From NCBI RefSeq assembly GCF_014483895.1, contig NZ_CP059987.1, positions 2,418,001-2,482,000 on the forward strand: DNA of 64,000 bases. Reading direction: 5' to 3'. Under the pieces are notes generated by a model that was not told where the DNA came from, ran no database searches, and saw nothing but the letters and a program-made list of their open reading frames with translations. The first letter of the stretch is position 1; each line of letters starts with the position of its first letter. This document shows positions 57,756 to 64,000 of the stretch, piece by piece. Both the position numbers and the translations under genes were made by a program. This DNA is from Protaetiibacter sp. SSC-01 (GTDB lineage: Bacteria; Actinomycetota; Actinomycetes; Actinomycetales; Microbacteriaceae).

Positions 57756-59297
57756 TCAGCACATGGGGTCGGCCGCCGGCACGACGCCGTCGACGAGGTA
57801 CGCGTCCGCGATCTCCGTGACGCACTCGCTGTCGCCGTAGGCCGTGTGCCCCTCGCCGCGGTGGGTCACGAGGTGCCCGCGTTCGAGCTGCGAGGCGAGC
57901 GCCTGCGCCCACACGTACGGGGTCGCGGGGTCGTTGGTCGTGCCGATGACGAGGATGTCGGGCGAGCCCGGCGCGCTGATCGGCCCGCGCTCGACGGTCG
58001 ACGCGAAAGGCCACTGCGGACACTGGGCGCCGCCGTACGCCATCCACGGCCCGAACACGGGCGCCTCCTCCGCGAGCTGCGCAGCCTGCGCGCGCATCGT
58101 GTCGCGGTCGCCGTCGCTCGGGTAGTCGAGGCAGTTGATGGCGATGAACGACTCGGTGCCGTTGCTCGAGTAGGTGCCGCCTGCCTCGCGGTCGTTGTAG
58201 ACGTCGGCGAGGAAGAACGCGGTGTCGCTGCCGCCGTCGAAGGTCTCCTGGAAGAGCTCGTCGAGGTACACCCAGTTGCCGCGGTTGTAGAGCGGCAGGA
58301 TGATCGCGCTGAACATCGTGCTCGCCCCGAGCCGTCGGCCGTCGCGCCCCGCGAGGGGTCGCGCGTCGAGCTGTCGCAGCAGCTCGGCGATGCGGGTACG
58401 CGCCGCCTCGACGGTGCCCCCAAAGGGACACTCCTCGCGCTCGAGGCAGTCCTCGAGGTACGCCGTGAGCGCGCCCTCGAACCCCCGCGCCTGCGTGAGG
58501 CTCACGTCGAACTCGGTCGTCGAGGGGTCGACCGCCCCGTCGAGCACGAGCCGGCCCGCGCGGTCGGGGTAGAGCTCGGCGTAGCGGGCCCCGAGGTAGG
58601 TGCCGTAGGAGTACCCGATGTAGCTGAGCTTCTCGTCGCCGAGCACCGCCCGCAGCAGGTCGAGGTCGCGTGCTGCGCTGATCGTGTCGACGTGCTCGAG
58701 CAGCGGTCCGGTGTGCTCGAGGCACCCGAGCCCGAACTGCCGGTTGCGCTCCTCGGCGGCGGTGATCCACGCATCCGAGCCGCGCTCTCCCGCCACGATG
58801 CCGTAGATGAAGTCGTCGAGCTCTGCGTCGTCGGCGGTGCACTGCACGGGCGTGGACGCGCCGACACCACGCGGGTCGAAGCCCACGACGTGGAACTCGC
58901 GCTGCAGGGTCTCGCTCGTCGCGAAGTCGATGGAGTCGCGGATGAAGTCGACGCCCGAGCCGCCCGGCCCGCCGGGGTCGACGAGCAGCGAGCCGCGCGC
59001 CTTGCCACCGGTCGCGGGCTGGCGGATGAGCGCGAGCTCGATCGTGTCGCCCGCAGGGTCCGCCCAGTCGAGCGGCGCGGTCGCGGCGGCGCACTGCAGG
59101 CCCGTGCCGCATCCGGTCCATCGCAGCACCTGGTGGTAGTACGGCGCGAGCTCGGCCGGCACGTCCTCGCCCGTCGGGGTCGAGGTGGCCGACGGGCGCG
59201 TCGGCATGAACCACGACACGCAGCCCGTGAGCAGCAGGGCCGCGGCGACGGCGGCGGCGAGAGCGCTCATCCCCCGCCGCGCGATGCGGCGCGTCAC
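57756..59297 (-). CDS. Secreted alpha/beta-hydrolase lipoprotein, tripeptidyl aminopeptidase (TAP) family
   Basis: 513 residues. A lipoprotein signal ends in lipobox LLLTGC (Cys26). The alpha/beta-hydrolase domain has the oxyanion HGGPG-type segment VDPGGPGGSG, VVGFDPRGVGAST, the nucleophile in LSYIGYSYGTYLGARYAELYPDRAGRLVLDG, and the catalytic Asp/His region VIGTTNDPATPYVWAQALA and THRGEGHTAYGDSECVTEI. The C-terminal TAP-like domain is complete. Probably cleaves N-terminal peptides outside the cell. GTG start overlapping the holB stop by 4 nt, so it is co-transcribed with topA-tmk-holB. Confidence 0.92.
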   Translation of the reverse strand: MTRRIARRGMSALAAAVAAALLLTGCVSWFMPTRPSATSTPTGEDVPAELAPYYHQVLRWTGCGTGLQCAAATAPLDWADPAGDTIELALIRQPATGGKARGSLLVDPGGPGGSGVDFIRDSIDFATSETLQREFHVVGFDPRGVGASTPVQCTADDAELDDFIYGIVAGERGSDAWITAAEERNRQFGLGCLEHTGPLLEHVDTISAARDLDLLRAVLGDEKLSYIGYSYGTYLGARYAELYPDRAGRLVLDGAVDPSTTEFDVSLTQARGFEGALTAYLEDCLEREECPFGGTVEAARTRIAELLRQLDARPLAGRDGRRLGASTMFSAIILPLYNRGNWVYLDELFQETFDGGSDTAFFLADVYNDREAGGTYSSNGTESFIAINCLDYPSDGDRDTMRAQAAQLAEEAPVFGPWMAYGGAQCPQWPFASTVERGPISAPGSPDILVIGTTNDPATPYVWAQALASQLERGHLVTHRGEGHTAYGDSECVTEIADAYLVDGVVPAADPMC

Positions 59298-60448
59298 CGG
59301 GTTCCCGCCGGGGCGCGGCGGATGGCCGAGACGAGCATCGCCTCGAGCGCGAGCGCGGGCGCGACGTTGCCCTCGATGCGGGTGCGCGCCTCGCCGATCG
59401 CGTCGAGCGTCGCGAGGGTCTGCGCGGGCGTCGACCGCTCTGCGGCCTGCGCGAGCTCGGGGTAGATCGCGAGGTTCACGGGCTCGAGCTCGACGCCGAG
59501 CTGCAGCAGCAGCACGTCGCGGTAGAGCGAGAGCAGGTCGACGAGGATGCGGTCGATGCCGTCGCGCAGGCTGCGAGTGGCCCGGCGCTTCTGGTCCTCC
59601 TCGAGCACCTTGAGCTGGGCGCGCAGCGCGGGCGGCACGGTGCCGCCGGGCTCGACGCCGAGCGACCGCAGGGCCTGCTCGCGCTCCTCGGCGTCGCGCT
59701 CCTCGGTGATGGCCTTGGCATCCTGCCCGGCGATGTCGAGCAGCTCGGCGGCGGCGAGCACGGCGCCGGAGACGCTGCGGATGCCGAGGGCGAGCTCCAT
59801 GGTGCGCTTGCGGCGCTCGCGGGCTTTCTCATCGGTCGCGAGGCGGTGCGCCATGCCGATGTGGGCCTGGGCCTCGCGGGCGGCGCGCATGGCATCCGGG
59901 CGGCTCACGCCGTCGCGGCGCTCGATGAGCTCGGCGACGTCGTCGACGCTCGGCACGCGGAGGCGCACCGACCGCACGCGCGAGCGGATGGTCGGCAGCA
60001 GGTCGGCCTCGCTCGGGGCGCAGAGGATCCAGATGGTGCGCTCGGGCGGCTCCTCGAGCGCCTTGAGCAGCACGTTGGACGTGCGCTCCGCCATCCGGTC
60101 GGCGTCCTCGATCACCATGACGCGGTAGCGCCCGACCGAGGGCGAGAACTGGCTCGCGGTGACGAGCTTGCGCACGTCCTCGATCTTGATGATGACGGCC
60201 TCGGTGCTGAGCACGGCGAGGTCGGGGTGCGTGCGGGCGGCGACCTGCGCGGCCGTGTGCTCGAGGTCGCCCGGCACGTCGGGGCGCGCGAGCAGCTCGG
60301 TCGCGAAGGCGTAGGCGAGCGTCGAGCGGCCCGATCCGGGCGGGCCGGTGATGAGCCAGGAGTGCGCGAGCGACTCACCGGATGCGGCGGCGCGCACGGT
60401 CGCGATCGCCTCCGCCTGGCCGGTCAGCTCGTCCCAGATGCCGCTCAT
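59294..60448 (-). CDS. holB: DNA polymerase III subunit delta'
   Basis: Clamp-loader subunit. 384 residues: AAA+ domain with Walker A GPPGSGRST (Arg replaces the usual Lys, as in other actinobacterial delta' subunits, so ATP hydrolysis is unlikely), IKIEDVRKLV, VMVIEDADRMAERTSNVLLKALEEPPERTIWILCA and TIRSRVRSVRLRVPS with the arginine-finger SRVR block. No zinc-binding Cys cluster is seen, which is unlike E. coli. Starts 10 nt after the tmk stop. Confidence 0.95.
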   Translation of the reverse strand: MSGIWDELTGQAEAIATVRAAASGESLAHSWLITGPPGSGRSTLAYAFATELLARPDVPGDLEHTAAQVAARTHPDLAVLSTEAVIIKIEDVRKLVTASQFSPSVGRYRVMVIEDADRMAERTSNVLLKALEEPPERTIWILCAPSEADLLPTIRSRVRSVRLRVPSVDDVAELIERRDGVSRPDAMRAAREAQAHIGMAHRLATDEKARERRKRTMELALGIRSVSGAVLAAAELLDIAGQDAKAITEERDAEEREQALRSLGVEPGGTVPPALRAQLKVLEEDQKRRATRSLRDGIDRILVDLLSLYRDVLLLQLGVELEPVNLAIYPELAQAAERSTPAQTLATLDAIGEARTRIEGNVAPALALEAMLVSAIRRAPAGTR

Positions 60449-60458
60449 CGTTGTCAGG

Positions 60459-61085
60459 CTACGCGAGCAGGTCCGACACCCGGTGCCGGATGCGCGCGGC
60501 GAGCGCGTCGACGGGTTCGGTCGCGTCGAGCACGAGGAAGCGCTCGGGCTCGGCCGCGGCGAGCGCGAGGTACGCCTCGCGCACGCGGTGGTGGAACTCG
60601 GCGGCCTCCGCCTCGAGGCGGTCGTAGCGCGTGCGGGAGTCGTCGAGTCGCGCGCGACCCGTCTCGATGTCGAGGTCGAGGAGCACCGTGAGGTCGGGGA
60701 GCAAGCCCTCGGTCGCCCACAGCGACACGTTCCGCACCTCGTCGGGGTCGAGCACGCGGCCCGCGCCCTGGTATGCGACGGACGAGTCGAGGTAGCGGTC
60801 CTGGATGACGATGTCGCCGCGCTCGAGCGCGGGGCGCACGACGGTCGCGATGTTGTGCGCGCGGTCGGCGGCGTAGAGGAGCGCCTCGGCGCGCGGGGCG
60901 ATGTAGCCGCGTCGGTGCAGGATGATCTCCCGCAGCTCGCTGCCGAGTTCGGTGCCGCCGGGCTCGCGCGCGTGCACGACCGTGCGCCCCTGGTCGGCGA
61001 GCCATTCCGTGAGGAGCGCCACCTGGGTCGACTTGCCCGACCCGTCGCCGCCCTCGAAGGTGAGGAACAGGCCGCGGGCCGCCAT
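60459..61085 (-). CDS. tmk: Thymidylate kinase
   Basis: dTMP to dTDP. 208 residues: P-loop FEGGDGSGKST, the DRx/LID block REPGGTELGSELREIIL, LLYAADRAHNIATVVRPALERGDIVIQDRYLDSSVAYQGAGR, and DLTVLLDLDIETGRARL. The ATG overlaps the topA stop. The order topA-tmk-holB is common in actinobacteria and couples thymidine salvage (also deoA here) with replication genes. Confidence 0.96.
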   Translation of the reverse strand: MAARGLFLTFEGGDGSGKSTQVALLTEWLADQGRTVVHAREPGGTELGSELREIILHRRGYIAPRAEALLYAADRAHNIATVVRPALERGDIVIQDRYLDSSVAYQGAGRVLDPDEVRNVSLWATEGLLPDLTVLLDLDIETGRARLDDSRTRYDRLEAEAAEFHHRVREAYLALAAAEPERFLVLDATEPVDALAARIRHRVSDLLA

Positions 61086-63805
61086 CAGCGCTTCTTCGCC
61101 GCGGCGGGCTTCTTCGCGCGGGTGGCGGGCTTCTTCTTGACCGGTCCCTTGGCGCGCTTGTCGGCGAGCAGCTGCACGGCGCGGTCGAAGTCGACGCCCT
61201 CGACGGTCTCGCCGCGCGGGATGGTCGCGTTGGTCTCGCCGTCGGTCACGTAGGGCCCGAAGCGGCCGTCGCGGATGCGGATCGGCTTGCCGCTCGTCGG
61301 GTCGGCGTCGAACTCCTTGAGCGCGCTCGACGGGCGACGGGCGCCGTACTTCGGCTGAGCGAAGATCTCGAGCGCGGCGGGCAGCTCGATCGTGAAGATC
61401 TGCTCCTCGCTCTCGAGCGAGCGCGAGTCGGTGCCCTTCTTGAGGTACGGCCCGTAGCGGCCGTTCTGGGCCGTGATGGGCTCGCCCGTCTCCGGGTCCT
61501 CGCCCACGGTGCGCGGCAGCTCGAGCAGCTTGAGTGCCGTCTCGAGGTCGATCGTGGCGACCTCCATCGACTTGAAGAGGGATGCGGTGCGCGGCTTCGG
61601 CGCGGCGGCCTTCTTCGTCGCCTTCTTCTTCTTGGGCTTCTCGTCGACCACCTCGCCCGTGGCGGGGTCGACGGCGACGCCTTCGACCTGCGCGGGCGCA
61701 TCCGCCTCGGGCTCGGGCTCGAGCTCGGTGACGTACGGGCCGTAGCGGCCGTCCTTGACGACGATCGTCTTGCCGTTGGCGGGGTTCTCGCCGAGCACGC
61801 GGTCGGTCACGATGGGCGCCTCGATGAGCTCACGGGCCTTCGCGGGCGTGAGTTCGTCGGGGGCGACGTCCTCGGGCACGTTGACGCGGCGCGGGGTCTC
61901 GGATCCGTCCTCGACCTCGAGGTAGGGGCCGTAGCGGCCGACACGCAGGGTGATGCCGTCGTCGATGCGGATCGAGTTGACCTCGCGGGCGTCGATGTCG
62001 CCGAGGTTGTCGACGATCTCGCGCAGGCCGGGGTGCTCGCCGCCTCCGAAGTAGAACTGGTTGAGCCAGTCGACGCGCGCCGCCTCGCCGCTGGCGATCT
62101 TGTCGAGGTCGTCTTCCATTTCGGCCGTGAAGTCGTACTCCACGAGCTCGCTGAAGTGGTCCTCGAGCAGGCGCACGACGCTGAACGCGATCCAGTTGGG
62201 CACGAGCGCCTGGCCACGCGGGGTCACGTAGCCGCGGTCGATGATGGTCGAGATGATCGAGGCGTAGGTCGAGGGGCGTCCGATGCCGAGCTCCTCGAGC
62301 GCCTTCACGAGGCTCGCCTCGGTGTAGCGCGGCGGCGGGGTCGTGTCGTGGCCCTTGGCCTGGAGCTCGGCGACCGTGAGCGCCTGGCCCTCCTCGAGCG
62401 GCGGCAGCTTGGCGCTCGCCTCGTCGGCGGCGTTGCGCGCCTCGTCGCGACCCTCCTCGTACGCGGCCTGGTAGCCGCGGAAGGTGATGACGGTTCCGGA
62501 TGCGGTGAACTCTGCGCGCGCGCCCTCGCCCCCGTCGGCGGCGATCGTGACGGTCGCGGTCGAGCCCTTCGCGTCGGCCATCTGGCTCGCGATGGTGCGC
62601 TTCCAGATGAGGTCGTAGAGCTTGAACTCGTCGCCGCGCAGCTGCGAGCTGAGCTCGGCGGGCGTGCGGAAGGTGTCGCCCGAGGGGCGGATGGCCTCGT
62701 GGGCCTCCTGCGCGTTCTTCGACTTGGAGGCGTAGACGCGCGGCTTCTCGGGGATCGAGTCGGCGCCGTAGAGCTTGACCGCCTGCGAGCGCGCCGCGTC
62801 GATCGCCTGCTGCGAGAGCGTCGTCGAGTCGGTGCGCATGTAGGTGATGTAGCCGTTCTCGTAGAGCGACTGCGCGAGGCTCATGGTCGTGCGCGCCGAG
62901 AAGCGCAGCTTGCGCGAGGCCTCCTGCTGGAGGGTCGACGTCGTGAACGGTGCGGCGGGGCGACGCGAGTACGGCTTCGTCTCGAGCTTCGCGACGGTGA
63001 ACGTCGCGGTGTCCGCGCGCAGCGCGTCGACGAGGGTGTCGGCGGCGCGCTCGTCGAGCGCCACGACATCCGCCTTGAGCTTGCCGGCGTCGTCGAAGTC
63101 GCCGCCCTGGGCGATGCGCTTGCCCTCCAATCGGGCGAGGCGCGCGGTGAAGGAGGAGTCGGCGTCGGCGGCGGCGAGCTCGGCCGTGAGGTCCCAGTAG
63201 TTCGCCGAGACGAACGCGAGGCGCTCGCGCTCACGGTCGACGACGAGGCGCGTCGCGGCGGACTGCACGCGGCCGGCCGAGAGCCCCGGACCGACCTTGC
63301 GCCACAGCACAGGCGAGATCTCGAAGCCGTAGAGGCGGTCGAGGATGCGGCGGGTCTCCTGCGCGTCGACGAGGGCGGTGTCGATCTCGCGGGTGTTCTG
63401 CTCGGCGCGCTGGATGGCGTCCTTGGTGATCTCGTGGAACACCATGCGCTTGACGGGCACCTTGGGCTTGAGCACCTCGAGCAGGTGCCACGCGATGGCC
63501 TCCCCCTCGCGGTCTTCATCCGTTGCGAGGTAGAGCTCGTCGGCTTCTTTGAGCGCGCGCTTGAGCTCGGTGACCGTCTTCTTCTTGCTGTCAGAGACGA
63601 CGTAGTAGGGCTCGAACCCGTTGTCGACGTCGACCGAGAATTTGCCGAGGCTGCCCTTCTTGAGCTCGGGCGGCAGGTCCTTGGTGTCGATGAGGTCGCG
63701 GATGTGCCCGACGGAGGCCTGCACCTCGTATCCGTCGCCGAGGTACTGCGCGATCGTGCGCGCCTTCGCGGGCGACTCGACGATCACGAGCTTCTTCGTG
63801 GGCAC
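61085..63805 (-). CDS. topA: DNA topoisomerase I
   Basis: Relaxes negative supercoils. 906 residues: TOPRIM domain KKLVIVESPAKARTIAQYLG and DEDREGEAIAWHL (acidic metal site), GRVQSAATRLV, and the active-site Tyr in NGYITYMRTDSTTL. Then come four actinobacterial C-terminal repeats with GRYGPYL/GRFGPYV and a Lys/Ala-rich tail (KKKPATRAKKPAAAKKR); no zinc fingers. GTG at 63805 is chosen by alignment of LVIVESP; an in-frame ATG at 63844 would add 13 residues. GGAAGGA lies upstream of the GTG. Confidence 0.96.
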   Translation of the reverse strand: MPTKKLVIVESPAKARTIAQYLGDGYEVQASVGHIRDLIDTKDLPPELKKGSLGKFSVDVDNGFEPYYVVSDSKKKTVTELKRALKEADELYLATDEDREGEAIAWHLLEVLKPKVPVKRMVFHEITKDAIQRAEQNTREIDTALVDAQETRRILDRLYGFEISPVLWRKVGPGLSAGRVQSAATRLVVDRERERLAFVSANYWDLTAELAAADADSSFTARLARLEGKRIAQGGDFDDAGKLKADVVALDERAADTLVDALRADTATFTVAKLETKPYSRRPAAPFTTSTLQQEASRKLRFSARTTMSLAQSLYENGYITYMRTDSTTLSQQAIDAARSQAVKLYGADSIPEKPRVYASKSKNAQEAHEAIRPSGDTFRTPAELSSQLRGDEFKLYDLIWKRTIASQMADAKGSTATVTIAADGGEGARAEFTASGTVITFRGYQAAYEEGRDEARNAADEASAKLPPLEEGQALTVAELQAKGHDTTPPPRYTEASLVKALEELGIGRPSTYASIISTIIDRGYVTPRGQALVPNWIAFSVVRLLEDHFSELVEYDFTAEMEDDLDKIASGEAARVDWLNQFYFGGGEHPGLREIVDNLGDIDAREVNSIRIDDGITLRVGRYGPYLEVEDGSETPRRVNVPEDVAPDELTPAKARELIEAPIVTDRVLGENPANGKTIVVKDGRYGPYVTELEPEPEADAPAQVEGVAVDPATGEVVDEKPKKKKATKKAAAPKPRTASLFKSMEVATIDLETALKLLELPRTVGEDPETGEPITAQNGRYGPYLKKGTDSRSLESEEQIFTIELPAALEIFAQPKYGARRPSSALKEFDADPTSGKPIRIRDGRFGPYVTDGETNATIPRGETVEGVDFDRAVQLLADKRAKGPVKKKPATRAKKPAAAKKR

Positions 63806-63904
63806 TCCGTGTTTCCTTCCGTAGATCCGAGGCACACCATACACACACAGTCAGGGCGTCGCCTCGCGCTGTCTCGGGTCTTTGGTCCCGGATGCGGCGC
63901 GCCC

Positions 63905-64000
63905 CTACGGGGCGGGTCCGGCCCGCGAATCCGCCGTGATCACGACTCCCGCGAGCTCGAGCCTCGTCTCGACGACCACCTCTGCGCCCTCGACGCGGCA
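63905..64000 (-). CDS. C-terminal end of a probable TadE-like (Flp pilus) protein
   Basis: Only the last 31 codons are inside the window (ends VEGAEVVVETRLELAGVVITADSRAGPAP). The pattern of a short polar segment followed by hydrophobic V/L strand residues and a terminal A-G-P is like the end of TadE-like proteins, and tad pilus genes are commonly found upstream of topA in actinobacteria. The evidence is thin; it could be any small protein. Its TAG stop lies within a CGCCCC/GGGGCG hairpin. Confidence 0.4.
   Translation of the reverse strand, partial: CRVEGAEVVVETRLELAGVVITADSRAGPAP

Noticed and set aside
63806-63844. ATG at 63844 as the topA start
   Set aside because: It would add 13 residues (YGVPRIYGRKHG) not expected before the conserved LVIVESP, while GTG at 63805 has a ribosome site and fits the family.

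Overview
This window comes from the chromosome of a high-G+C actinobacterium, most likely a member of the Microbacteriaceae. The grounds are a G+C content of about 70%, frequent GTG starts, an acyl-CoA carboxylase epsilon subunit, a polyprenol-phosphate mannose synthase, a Lys-rich TopA tail, dispersed GGTTGAGTAG-type repeats, and gene order. There are no rRNA genes, CRISPR arrays, phage genes or recognisable insertion sequences. The order purE, purK, GtrA, PH protein, birA, accD/accE, maf, accA3, lpdA, punA, phosphohexomutase, add, deoA, cdd, sdhCDAB matches, from memory, the Mycobacterium tuberculosis Rv3275c-Rv3319 stretch. Blocks without an equivalent there are therefore probable insertions.

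Layout. 1-7 kb: a truncated LCP cell-wall ligase, purine genes purE/purK, GtrA, a PH-domain membrane protein, biotin ligase, a mannosyltransferase, and acyl-CoA carboxylase beta and epsilon. 6.8-7.3 kb: a gene-free stretch with a candidate small RNA. 7.3-10.2 kb: a two-component operon of a regulator, a kinase and a second membrane protein that lacks the visible kinase motifs. 10.3-14.1 kb: TRAM methyltransferase, Maf, and the biotin carboxylase/BCCP subunit. 14.2-18.2 kb: LpdA-type quinone reductase, purine nucleoside phosphorylase and phosphohexomutase. 18.4-31.4 kb: a nucleoside block with PTS IIA/IIB lacking a IIC, adenosine deaminase, an IclR regulator, a short SAH hydrolase, a nucleoside hydrolase, a repeat-flanked nuclease cassette, thymidine phosphorylase, cytidine deaminase and a BMP-type nucleoside ABC importer. 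31.6-36.4 kb: mannose-1-phosphate guanylyltransferase and succinate dehydrogenase. 36.4-40.8 kb: BrkB-like protein, exonuclease III, TrpRS, GNAT and HAD proteins. 41-44.6 kb: the FMN-riboswitch-controlled riboflavin operon. 44.6-49.3 kb: an MHS-family transporter, a deazaflavin-dependent oxidoreductase, a thymidine-phosphorylase remnant, and a small HTH protein with an ABC exporter. 49.4-55.3 kb: succinate-semialdehyde dehydrogenase, an MmpL transporter, nicotinamidase and a D,D-carboxypeptidase. 55.4-64 kb: an oxidoreductase, a secreted CAP protein, tRNA-Thr(CGT), a lipoprotein peptidase, holB, tmk, topA and the end of a probable TadE-like gene.

How the genes work together. Carboxylase alpha (12.3 kb), beta and epsilon (5.0-6.8 kb) and biotin ligase (3.4 kb) make one acyl-CoA carboxylase system. 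The 15.7-31.4 kb genes import nucleosides and break them into bases and sugar phosphates. The rib genes make FMN/FAD, used for example by SdhA and LpdA.

Most notable signals: a roughly 1-kb nuclease gene bounded on both sides by a 70-bp palindrome that recurs elsewhere; a consistent TANNNT box 6-7 nt before many start codons, indicating leaderless mRNAs, including one 24-bp divergent promoter with overlapping -10 boxes; two identical-arm operators lying exactly on the -35 and -10 of the HTH-ABC operon; and strong over-representation of the hexamer GGATGC/GCATCC. All function calls are by reading the sequence; nothing was searched or computed.
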